Assembly: GCF_905115235.1 (NCBI RefSeq)
Contig: NC_051852.1
Location: forward strand, 116,884,027 to 116,948,026
From: Hermetia illucens
Taxonomy: Eukaryota > Arthropoda > Insecta > Diptera > Stratiomyidae
Reading direction: 5' to 3'
Length of the DNA: 64,000 nt
This document shows, one piece after another, positions 24,255-35,700 of this stretch (position 1 is the stretch's first letter; every line of letters begins with the position of its first letter). The position numbers were made by a program, and so were the translations under genes. Below the pieces are notes generated by a model, which did not search any database, was not told where the DNA came from, and saw only the letters and a program-made list of their open reading frames with translations.

Positions 24255-27200
24255 ATGGATCCAAAAATTGTTATCATTGGTGCGGGAGTAGCTGGTATTG
24301 CAGCAGCTAGAAAGTTGTTAGAACGCGGTTTTCGGAATATTTTAGTGCTAGAGGCCGAAAATAGAATTGGTGGTCGGATACAAACTATTCCCTTCGGTGC
24401 CAATGTAGTTGATCTAGGCGCTCAATGGTAACGAAATTTCCCATTTTAAGATGAACCATAGGTGCAGATGTTTTCGACTGTATACAGGTGCCACGGAGAG
24501 GGAACTAACGCCGTATACCAACTAGCACGTCAATACAACCTTCTTCAGGTGGCCAAAGTAAATTACCACCGATTCGACTGTATTCAGTCCAATGGAGAAT
24601 CTGTTCCAACCCAGTTAACTGATTATTTGATTGTTTTGATCAAAGGAATCCTGAAAGCGGCTGAGGTTGATTTCAAGAATCCCAATGGAATTTCTCTAGG
24701 AGCATACTTATCCAAAAGGTCATGTGGTATTTCACATATATGTATATTTTTAAACATGCTTTGTTAAAAATAGGTATGCAGAACTACTTGATGATCCTAA
24801 GAACTCGCATATCGATCGTGAGATAGCTTCTCAATTCCTCGAAATGTACATGAAATTTGAATGTTCCTATACTGCTGCTGACAGTCTCTCCGATATATCT
24901 GGATTTGGATATTGTACTTATCTAGAAACCGAAGGTAATCAGCACCTTTCTTGGAAGAATAAAGGATTTAGTACGCTCTTAGATATATTGATGGTAAATA
25001 TTTGTCGCCTAAACGGAAGTCAATTTAAAGTTCTGATTTGATTTAGGGTAAGTATAATGGGGACACAATTGGCCGATTGCTGAAAAGACGCATTTTGCTT
25101 AAAAAGAAAGTCAAAAAAATCTTATGGAATGCTGGAGAAAACTCCAAAGTTCTTATTAAATGTGAGAATGAGGATGTTATCGAAGCAGACCACGTCATTT
25201 GTACAGTGTCACTTGGTGTTCTGAAGGAATGGTAAATATACTCTTAATTTTGAATTATATGAAACTATAGATAGATCTGTGTCCGGATAGCTGAGTGGTT
25301 AGAGCACAAGGCTGTCATACGGGAGGTCGCGGTTCAAATTTCACTGGTGGCAGTGGAATTTGTATCGTGATTTGACGACGGATACCAGTCGACTCAGCTG
25401 TGAATGAGTACCTGAGTCAAATCAGGGTAGTAATCTCGAGCGACCGCAATGCTGACCAGATTGTCTCTTATAGGGTATTGTAATCCTGTAGAGTACCGTT
25501 ACGCTCTTGAATGAAGTGCTCTAACACACTTCAAGGCCCTGATCCATTTGGATTGTTGCTCCAACGATTATTATTATAGATAGTCTGATTTGACCTTAGG
25601 CATTTGACATAAACCATAATTATCTCATTCTAGATTTTCATTTCAGTCATAAGCATCTGTTCAGCCCCGAACTACCACTTCACAATTTGCGTGCTATTGA
25701 GTCCCTGAAGCTGGGCACTGTTAACAAATTATTTCTTGAATTTGAAAAAGCATTTTGGCCTATCAATTGGAATGGCTTCAACTTGCTATGGTCTGAAGAG
25801 GACCTTACGCGTATTACTCAGAGCAAAGACAGGTGGCTAGAAGATGTTTTCGGTTTCTATCCTGTTGATTATCAACCAAATGTGCTGTGTGGGTGGATTT
25901 TGGGAGAAAATGCACGATACGTGGAATCACTGCCAGAAAACGAAATATTGGATGGTCTTATGTTCTTATTAAGGAAGTTCTTAGGGTGGAATGTTCCATG
26001 TCCACTTAGATTTAAACCGTAAGTAATCTATAGTATTCTTGTCTGTTATTGTTACTATGAATTTGTTGTAAACATGTGCTTCCCATCATAATCAAAGTTA
26101 AAATGTATGGAAGCATGTATAGAATATGAGTAAATGTAGGTAATTTTTGATCGTGTTATTCATCGAAGTCATAATCTTTTCTATTTTACAACAATATTAA
26201 TATTATGTGGTTTTTGAAAACAATTTTCATTGTAGCTTTTCAGAGAACTTTTATTGAATTTAAAACCTGTGCACAATGATAAGATATCTCATTTATGATA
26301 CTAAATCTTTAGATTGTGACGTATTCAAATCAAATCAACAAGAGAATATATATTGTATAGAAGATGGCTATGATAAGTTGCAAATATTAATATTTTTCTT
26401 ACCCATCAAGATTTTCATAGAAGACGGAATATTTTCCCGAAAAACTAATTGATTGATTATGCCTTAGAAATCACTGAAAGCTGGTTGAGTTGATTGAATA
26501 GGTGATATTTGGTATTTTTAAAGTCAACTTAATTAGATTACCTTTTTACCAATTTTATGTTCTTACTTTATCACAACTAGTCATGATGCCGTATCCCGAC
26601 ATCCTTTTTATCTACAAAGGTATCGTTAAATTTGCTTCCATTTCCTCGGCAGGCGTTAAATATTTCCGAATTTTGAAGCTTTAAAGCCGACTTATGTTTC
26701 TCCTCTGCCACCGCACGCTGTACAGTCCCGATATTCCTAGCAATTTGCAATGCAAGTCATATTTTATGTTGCGGTATGCGCTATCAACCCATTTCAGCCA
26801 TAGATCGTCCACCCAATCTCCATAAGGTCTAAGCACATACAGTGTGTCAACCAAGTATTGCTAAAGTTTGCTTACCTTTTCCGTGATTAAGTTAGAAATT
26901 TCATAACTAAATAAAAATACAATATTCAGTTCATGTCTTCAAATTTTCTTTATTATCTATTCTTTAGAAATAAAGTGAAAAATAACCACTTCAATCCACA
27001 CAACACAAATAAACATTTTCATTGCCCAACAAAAAAGTATTCATCTGTATGCATTTGCATAGAGGCTAGATACAACTATTAAAAGCATTGTCTACAGGTA
27101 TTTGAAAACAGGAAAGTGCGAAAACGCCCAAACGCCGACCACATGAATTATCTGGAAGTGAAAAGGCAATCCCAGGCAAAATACGTCAAAAATAGCTGCT

Positions 27201-29166
27201 GTGCTGGAGAAAGAAGTAGGGAAAATCGTGTCGATTGAAAAAAGTAGTCATGTAAAATGGTGTATAGATTGAGGAGCCTAGGTGCTGGGAAAATGGCCAT
27301 CAAGTGGAGGGGCCCCTTTGAAACATTTTAAAAGCTCGTATCTCCCTTAAAATTGTGAATTTCGAAAAGAGGAGCTTAATTTGTGATAAACAGTATAGAG
27401 GAGAATTATATGCAAATATTCTTTGTAAGGCTAGATATCAGCTCACAGGAAACCGTACATAAGCAAAATTAACAAGAAAAAGCGGCTTAAGTTCGGAAAA
27501 ATTATCCCCTGAACTTTGGGAAAAATGTCGTCTTCACAAAAGAAAGCAAATTCAATGTATAAATCAAACAGTGAAATAAAAATATGGAGAAAGGAAAACT
27601 ATGAAATGGAGGAAAAGAATCTAATTCCTACAATAAAATACGAATCAGGATCACTGCTAGTATGAAGTTGTATGGACGCTAATGAAGTGGGTGACTTGCA
27701 CATTTTCGATGGGAATATAGAGCACAAAGTCTATATTAATATCTTGAAATGTCATGTTCACAGGAACGTGAAAAGTATGGGCTCATCTGCAGACTACATT
27801 TTTATTCAAGACGATGACCCGAAACACACAATGCTAAATATAAAATTGTGGCTACTCTACTACACTCCACCTACTGTTCTTCACAACGTGTTTTAGGAAA
27901 GCTGCAATTATAAATTACATATTATGGAATGCAATGGAAAGGAATTATAGTCCCTTTTTAATGTGTAACATATCCACCCTTATAATCTATGTAGTATCTA
28001 TGTCCTTATAATCTATGTACATATCTACGACGCTGTACAGCCCCTTTTGACCGTTGGTTTTCTGACTATTTTTCCTTTCGATTCATGGTTCGCATTCTCC
28101 AATTTTAAAATCCGAACAGTGATGCATTGTTTTCGTTAAGAGAATCTGTTGATCTTTTTCGGAGGCTTCCTACCGATCTTCGTCCTTCGACCCTCCCTTC
28201 AAATACGCTTTTAGGTATCCGAATATCGTCCATACGCTAAACGTGGGCATGGCCAGCTTATTGAAACTTCCGAAGTTTTAATTTGGAGATTTCAGGGTCG
28301 TCAAATATTTAGTACAACTCATGGCTGTATCTGATTCGTCATTGGTCGTCCTCCCGTTTAGCTCCTATTATTCTCCTCAGGACCTTCCTCTCGAATGTAC
28401 TACCCAGTTTTTCGGAAGTTTCTGTTAGGATCCATGTTTCCGTAGTTTAACACAGGTCTTATTATCATCTTGTAAACTCGGAGCTTTGCTTTCCTGTGCA
28501 TGCAGCTGGCTTTTAAAGTCGATACGGCCGAGTAGCCTGTTTGCGAGCTGTTTTTCATTTTATTTCGTCATATTCAATTTTTTTTGTCAGTTGTACGCTT
28601 AAGTATATCGTATATTTTCTAAGTTGTACTCGTCAATCGTTATATGTTGTCTAGTAGTCGTTACTTTTCTCGTTTGCGCTATTATTTGAGGTGGACCAAA
28701 TTAACCTATTTACTTCATTTGCAGAACAAAATGGTATACAAATTCCAACTTCCGTGGGTCATATTCATACTTCACTTTGAAAGCTGAACAGGCAGGAGTA
28801 ACACCAGCTGACTTAGCAAGACCAGTTTCGCGACACTCCGCAGCACTTCCAGTACTGCTATTTGCAGGCGAAGCTACCCATGAAAGCTATTACTCAACAG
28901 TTCATGGTGCCATCGAGACAGGTTGGAGAGAAGCTAATCGAATTGCAAGCTTCTATCCTGCAAGGTAATAGTACTATGTTTTATATGTAACACCTCAAAA
29001 TGTTCAGAAGCTTTCACACATGATTTCTCAACTTTTCCTTGCTTACAAAGAAGTAATCTAGATTCCAATCGAACAACTTATATTTTGTTCATTCTGATCT
29101 GCTCGAGAAATCATTATTTTTCATACATATTTTTATATTTCTTCCAGAAATAAATCCCATCTATAA
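24255..29166 (+). CDS. Peroxisomal-type polyamine oxidase, gene B
   Basis: Seven exons give 479 aa: 24255-24427, 24488-24718, 24774-24993, 25047-25231, 25647-26018, 28725-28964 and 29148-29166. Intron phases match gene A at all six positions, and exons 2, 3 and 6 have identical lengths (231, 220, 240 bp). FAD motifs are IVIIGAGVAG (Gly9, Gly11, Gly14), EAENRIGGRI, GAQWCHGE, LLFAGEAT (440-445) and STVHGAIETGWREANRI. The GSYSY motif (405-409) is typical of acetylpolyamine and spermine oxidases. The last three residues, Ser-His-Leu, form a PTS1-type peroxisomal signal, as expected of an N1-acetylpolyamine oxidase in polyamine back-conversion. The donor of exon 2 (GTCATG) is weak. The start MDPK is the first ATG before the FAD fold. 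Confidence 0.92.
25266..25583 (+). repeat. tRNA-derived SINE in intron 4 of gene B
   Basis: The 9 bp duplication TATAGATAG (25266-25274 and 25575-25583) flanks a body of about 300 bp. Its head (25281-25350) is tRNA-like, with A box TAGCTGAGTGG and B box GGTTCAAATTT. The tail ends in ATT repeats. The SINE accounts for most of the 415 bp intron, where gene A has 89 bp and gene C 158 bp. Confidence 0.85.
26838..27905 (+). mobile_element. Tc1-like transposon fossil in intron 5 of gene B
   Basis: TA followed by CAGTGTGTCAACCAAGTATT (26838-26859) is a Tc1-type left terminus. Broken coding pieces follow: a RRPHELSGSEKAI-type HTH scrap (27130), FGKNVVFTKESKFNVYKS (27490-27570), and EEKNLIPTIKYESGSLLV. 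Bases 27672-27895 then carry VGDLHIFDG and YIFIQDDDPKHT (a DDE motif). The right inverted repeat is not recognisable. Confidence 0.75.
28030..28690 (-). mobile_element. LINE fossil in intron 5 of gene B
   Basis: This is homologous at the nucleotide level to 13900-14480 in intron 5 of gene A, in the same orientation. It ends only about 35 bp before the exon 6 acceptor. It is too decayed to translate. Confidence 0.6.
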
Positions 29167-29231
29167 ATTGTATATAAAGAAATATTCGAAAATATCATAG
29201 TTGACAACAGGGTAAAAGCAATTTGTAAGAA

Positions 29232-29237
29232 AATAAA
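29232..29237 (+). promoter_or_regulatory. Poly(A) signal of gene B
   Basis: AATAAA lies 66 bp after the stop codon. Confidence 0.55.
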
Positions 29238-29284
29238 ATCAAATTCCTATGAAGACATTCCATAGTTTTCATTTTTCATTTCGC

Positions 29285-29485
29285 GCGCTTGTGTAAAACC
29301 TTATTAAAAATCGGTTTAGCGTCTGCCTGTCCGTCACATCTCATATCTCAGAAACGGTCACTCCTATTGATACGAAATTTGGTAGAAAGGTGGAACCTCT
29401 GAATCCCATTGCATGCATTAGTTCCAAGTTGAATTTAAGGGGAGCCTCAATAAATGCAAAAAGGGGGGAGGGGTGTTAAATATTT
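29285..29485 (-). repeat. DINE-1/HINE-like fragment (copy d)
   Basis: 'cttgtgtaaaaccttattaaaaatcggttta...tctgcctgtccgtcacat...gaaatttggtagaaaggtgg' is the 3' end of the family read in reverse. Half of the hairpin is lost. Confidence 0.6.
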
Positions 29486-31495
29486 TTTCATATAGTTATC
29501 ACTTGGCATATGACAAATAAAAATGGCATGATGTTCATAAAGTAGCAGATTTTGAAGAATTACTCTTTTCAGTGCCGAATTGATCAGTTGACCCCTTCAG
29601 TTCTTCCTCCGCATTGTCCATGGAATACATTTTGATAAATGTATGATGTGCGTCGTCAATTGCAAATTTGGCCTTGAATCTGTGAAATCGAAGGCAAAGC
29701 AAAAATTACAGGTTTATGATCAACAAAAGACCGTAAACTCTTTTGAGCAGAAGTTACCTTGTATGTCAGATTGAATCAATATTCTTCAATAATGTCTGCC
29801 CCAAATGGATTGGAGACATCCGTCGTATCTTCGAGCGTTCGATAGAAATTTTCGTGATTCTGATGTTTCGCCACAAAGCAATGAATACATTGACTCAGTT
29901 GGCAGAGGCAATAATGCTCATTTCACCTCTCCACTACTTCACTGCATGCAAGAATGGCCGCACACAACTTACATTGGACCAATTCAAGCGAAGGGTTGCG
30001 AACTGTAGGTAATCGTATTCAAATCAACACCGAAGCATTTCTTCTTGCGCGGTGAAAATTATAACGTTATTGATGAGTGAAACGTCGATTTATTATTGCC
30101 AACGGAGCCGTTTAACCTACTCCCTTCACAAATCACGATGGAAAATAAAATTCCACATCAGAATGACTAACCGAAATGAAATGAGCAGTGGGTTCACTGA
30201 TTGGATTGACGCGCGCAGAATGGCAAACACCATAATCTTCGACAAATTGGACTTCATCGAACTAAACCCTCCTCTTTGAAATCGTTAGAAGAGAATCCGT
30301 TCCCGAAATATCAGAATATGGTCAAAGAGTGGCCAAACATCAAATGAAAGGGCTCGATTAGTATTTCTCGAAACTTATGTTTTTTTTTTTATATTGGGTG
30401 ACACATAGGGGAGTGAGGACTCAAGATGTGTGTCAAAATTTTTCAAATCAATATAAATGATAATATAAAACATAATTCTGGAAAGTTTGAAGGCAATTCA
30501 ACTATTTGTAACAAACTACTAGAAGGTCAAAGTCTTACATTCCATGTGAGTTCATTGTATTCCAAGACGTGTGTGATTCGGAGGCAAAATGAACAAGGAA
30601 CAAAACAAAACGAATGAAGGAGGTTGAACCAACCTATTTTCGCAATTTTCCTCTGTGACCGAAAGTGGCAACAGATGGAAATAGCTTCTTCTCATATAAT
30701 CACAAACACGACACTAGTGAGAGTAAGTTGCTGTTCATCTGGACCGGTTCAACATCAAGTAGATGTGGACTGAGGATTCCTCATATCCCAGACAAAAAAT
30801 TTAGCTTTAGCCTGGTAAGTGATATTTTATCCTGTATTCTGTTTTTTTTTATTATCTGTTAATAGTATGTTTGCTACCTTTTGGTGTTAAAAGAATACAA
30901 TGCAAGGCAATAAATGAATTAACCTAAAAAGTAGGGTGGGACAGTTCGTGGACCTCAAACAGGACAAAAGAATGCAAATTAAGATAATGCTGCATTGCTA
31001 ATGCATGCAGTGCGAAACCCTAACCGCTGTTGATGTTTCTCAGTCTAGTATTCTGAATTCTTAAGACAATGATAGATAGTCGTAAGTCAGTTGGTGCCAA
31101 CCGGAAGGTCACAACAGCTCGTACTAAAAGAGAAGTTCGTCATGTCATAGGAAATCGTGGATGCCTCGAGAGAAAAGATTTTAGAAACCTTTAATTGATC
31201 TGGCCTGAAAATTTCAGATTTTCAGATATTGCCAACCTTTAACAAAATCAAAACTGACTGCTGCAATGCCAGGAAAACATGGGTCAAAAAGCTTCAGCAC
31301 TGAATGTTAAAATGTTTGGATAAGGCTAGAATACTTTAGATTAAAAACTAATTTTATCTGCTGTTAAAATATTCACACAAAGATATCAACTTTAGCATGA
31401 CTCTGCGCCTCACTGCAATTTCAAACCAATAACAAAATTTCTTGAAAACAATAACATTAAAACTTTGGACTGACCGGGAACTTACCTGGTCTTAA
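29486..31495. other. Spacer with no recognised gene
   Basis: Open frames of 60-90 codons at 29743-30290 have no recognisable domain. 30740-30790 resembles a fragment at 3655-3705. Nothing else is supportable. Confidence 0.3.
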
Positions 31496-32010
31496 TTATA
31501 TTTAAAATGTGGAGAAAGGCCCTTGTATGGGTTTCTGGGCTACATCCGAGATGATCTCAATCTTCCTCTGGCCTCCTAGCGTTTCATGGAGCAGAGTGCG
31601 GTCTCTTAGATAATCTCTCAATATCTGCAAGAGATAGCTCGGGACGTGGAATGAACTTTCTAATGTGCATAGCATATCTGCTACATCTGTTACAGTGAGA
31701 ATTATCCATTAAGACTGGCAGCCGTGTGCCTCAGCTTGATGAACCAAACAGTATCCACCGTGGATCTTCCTGTTACAATCCCTAATTGCCTTGGGAATAA
31801 GTCCTAGCAGCACGGATCGCATCTACGAGTCTACTTCTGATCAGCATTCCGTGCACTTTCCCGGTCATGACAAGCATAACTAGCATTCAGTATGCAGGCG
31901 GCAGCTCAGGGTCCCCTTTCCCTTTGCTAATCATCGCGGTTCTCGATAGTGACAAGGAAAAATGCCCTCCTTCAGGCAAGCGTTGAACGCGCCAAGCGTT
32001 GTGCAGTTAT
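31496..32010 (-). mobile_element. R1-like LINE RT fossil
   Basis: The minus strand reads AFNACLKEGIFP, then in shifted frames SKGKGTLS.., GKVHGMLIRSRLVDAIRAA and a HGGYCLV-type stretch, which is the finger/palm order of R1-clade RTs. Several frame breaks. Confidence 0.55.
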
Positions 32011-32039
32011 CGAAAGCAGATGTATTTTCAGGTTGAGCC

Positions 32040-32240
32040 CGTACTCCTCTATGTTTCACCCAATATCAGAGACACTAATCACTATCACTAACTGAGTCCT
32101 TTCATTTGATACCTCACATGACTAATGATGGTGACAAAAAATTATACCCCGCTTTCACATCAGCCGCCCTCAAACTCAATCAAAATGGCGCCACTGGCTC
32201 TATATAAAGGGATTCACAGACCACATCTTCTTACCAATTG
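32040..32240 (+). repeat. DINE-1/HINE-like fragment (copy k)
   Basis: 'tatgtttcacccaatatcaga...cctttcatttgatacctcacatg...aaaatggcgccac...aaagggattcaca' parallels 37585-37800 of copy f. Confidence 0.6.
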
Positions 32241-32244
32241 ATGA

Positions 32245-32776
32245 TGATTTAGTTTTAGATAAATTTATTTCAAGTAAAAAGATGTAAAACAAAACATAAA
32301 ATAGGACCCACTGTAAAAAATCTGTGGATACGAACCTTATAAAATTGCAGATTTAAATTATTTAGAGCCAATTTTCAAGTAATTTCCAGAAGGACGTCCA
32401 CTTTGTTTCTTTTTTAATATTTCGCTCTGTAGTGCTGTTTCTTGATTGCACCCAGTGAAGTCAGTAACAAAAATTGTTTCCAGTTACGGAGATTTTCAAT
32501 CAGGAGCGGAAAATTCGTACAAATCCAAAGTCAGCGTTTTCATCTGAATCATTAATCATTTAATACAGGACGGGTGAAGGCAACTCGTATCTGTACCTTC
32601 CAAACCATTCATCTTCCACATATCTCTATTTGCACATCATTCTATATTTTATCGCCAACAACAAAAACCATGAACTGTATGTGGACGTTGTTATAATATC
32701 CACATAGGAGTCATGATTTTCCATACGAGTAATGGTCTCCGCAAAGTTTCGCCACATTTCACCATTAGATGCCGAT
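32245..32776. other. Spacer or 3' flank of the THAP gene
   Basis: AT-rich, no gene recognised. It should include the 3' UTR of the minus-strand THAP gene. Confidence 0.3.
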
Positions 32777-35700
32777 TTATTGAAAAATAGTGTAATCCTC
32801 TACCTCCAATTTCATCAGAGTGGTTTGATCATCATCACTAGTGCATGTTTCACTCAGCACTTCGTATTTTGTAAAGAAGGAATCAGTACTGTCCAAAGAA
32901 ATCTCTTCAATTAGATCAATTTCATCAAACACTGGTTCTTCTGCAAATGAATGAAAAGTAATATATATACATACAGTCATTAATAGTCACCAAAGATAGT
33001 ACAATAGTAATGTTTACCTTTTATTTCTTCTTTAGCAATAGAAACGCTTCCAGAATCATCGAGAGCAGTTTCAGAACCGACGAGTGTACTTTCAGGAACG
33101 ACAGCATCAATTTCACAATTTTTGTTCATTTTTTTCAAATAAGAATTAATAATTGCGTTTGATGGCAATGCGAGGATTTTCTGCTTTCGCAAATACAAAT
33201 AATCCGGGGGATTTTTTTCACGTAATTTAAGGCACTCCGCAATCCACTCTTTACTGTAACGCATGCCCCTTTTATCCTTTAGTGTAGCGTAGCGTTGGCA
33301 ATTTATTATAGCTTCTTGCATTTCTTTGGGATATGATTTTATTAATTCCTCCAGTTTCACTTTATTTGCTGCTTCGCATGTAACCATGAGTTGTTCTACC
33401 TTTTTTTTCAGCAATGAGATCTGAAAATTAACCGATAAAAAAGCTAAATTCTTCCAAATATTACAAGCCAGAATGGAGGAAGCTATCAATATTTCAAAGT
33501 ATGGATTCCTTTCAAAATTTATATTTTTTTAATCAGAATTATTTAGTCCTTGAAACTGGGGTAGAATGCACTAAAAATTTTTCTTGCTTATCGAAAAGGG
33601 CGACTAGAAGTGGAATACATTTGTGGGCTGACAACCTGTCGATTTCGAAATTACTTGGACAAGTTATTAATTCGAATGATCGACTTACAACTGATTAGTC
33701 GAAATCACGAGTGAGCACCTATTTTTTCTAATTTTCATTTGTTATTCAAAGCTTGCAACTAACAACTAAAAATCGGAAAAATTAGTTACTCACTTATGAT
33801 TACGACTAATCAATTGTTATTCGTTAATTGCAATTGACAATTAACCTTTTAATTAATTCTGTAGGAATCGGGATTACGAAAATTGTATGAGTTGAAGATA
33901 AAAGTTTTCTATAAAAAAAGGGTTGCAGTTTAAATCGCAAAATATTGGGTTGCCGGATGTAAAAATTTCACACCTGTTGTGTAATAATGAAAATGAATAA
34001 AAATGTCATGGCACCACGAGAGAACTCAAAGAATCTGTTAAAATCCAACTGCAAAAAAACGCTTCCATACAACACCAAAAATGGCAATTTAGCACGTGAA
34101 TTACGCGTGAGCCACCCACTCCTCACCTATCCATAGATACTAACATCACCTCTTCATTCCAAGAATAAACTATTTCCTAATAACTTGCAACATTGTATCA
34201 ATTTCATATTCTTCTCTTCTCTCCAGATTTTAATATCACAAATTGCAACTGAAGCGCATTTCGGTTCTGTATTTGTTCATCTTAATCGCATCCGCTCAAA
34301 TTTAATTAAGATCTGATCGTGGGAATAAACTAATAAGAAACTAGTAAACAATATCAAGCAAGAGTACTTAAAGAAAAATTCCAGTAAGCTGACCAGGAAG
34401 ATCTTTAACATCTGCTGGAGGCACAAATACTAGGTACTGAAGATAGCGCGAAACAAAGATCCTCAGTCTGATGGGTCATCGGACAATCTCTATTTGCATT
34501 AATAGGCAGAACAGAAGGAGTAGCACATGGAACGTTGCTCACACTGTAACTCAAAAGTTTCAAGCCGTGCCTTCGGAATACGATGGCCTCATACTATTTC
34601 AAACGCAGAACTTAGTTCCCTTACAGAAAGTTTTTTTTATTCAACACATGCTAATAACGCACAGCTTCCTTTGAAGTATACGCGGTCAGTATCCTTCAAT
34701 ATCGTCAACAATTTTTTCTTCAGATGGTGAACAGGCGATTACTGAGGTTAAATCAAGGAGACTATATATACATAGGCGGAGCAACCTCAGCGGCAAAGGA
34801 ACGCGGAATTTCATTGAGCATCTTTCGGGTAGGGACGAGGTAGATAAGTGGTATTGGTGTGTTTGCTTCCACCAAGCTTTCCATAAAGGAATTTTAAAAC
34901 ATCATTCCATTACCATTAATCCGAAATGAATCTTTAAGGAAGCTCTGCCTTTGGTTTCAGCTGGGGTATTGGAAGCCATAAGCAGGTGTGCAATGACTGT
35001 TATGACAGACGCCCCCCAAGTGTAAAATGATTCGTAGTCATTGCTGGATAGCTGTAGGTGTACCACAATATCTTTCGCCTCTCCTTGTAAGTATCCCAAC
35101 AATTGCTGCAGCTTCCCCATATTTCTTATCGAAAAGTCATTGCCTATCAGGCTTTAAAGCACTAAAACAAGGCGAGCTACTGGAAGCCGGGCGCTTCGAG
35201 TATAAATGTTTTGTGTTCCCCTTGAGAGAGGAACTCTCTCTTTTTCCATTCGTACATAGGTAAGAATGCAAAGTATTCCTCCATATATTGCTAAACTACA
35301 AGATATACATATGTACATACATATTAAAGACAAATATGAGCACCTTCTAAATAAACAAATATTGGTCATTACCGCATACTGATCCATACATATATTATAC
35401 ATGTACCGTTCTAAATTTATCTAACGCAAGCGTTAGTTAGTTATTATATGTACGTAAATTAAATACCGTTGGTACACACATGTCCATCTTATTGAATACT
35501 ACATTTGCACATACATACTGGTATACATACAAGTGCCCGCCTGCAGTAATTGACGCTGATATACAAATAACAAAAAAAACCAAAGAAACGAAAACTAAAA
35601 TATGCCCATGGGCCCATGTTCATATAAAGTCACTCTATATGATGGTGACGTCACACATGTCTTAAATTGTAATCAATTTACCTGACATGCGAAACTTTGA

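Noticed and set aside
25281-25352. tRNA gene
   Set aside because: The A and B boxes are present, but the acceptor and anticodon arms do not pair as a functional tRNA. The unit continues into a 300 bp body with a flanking duplication, so it is a SINE head.
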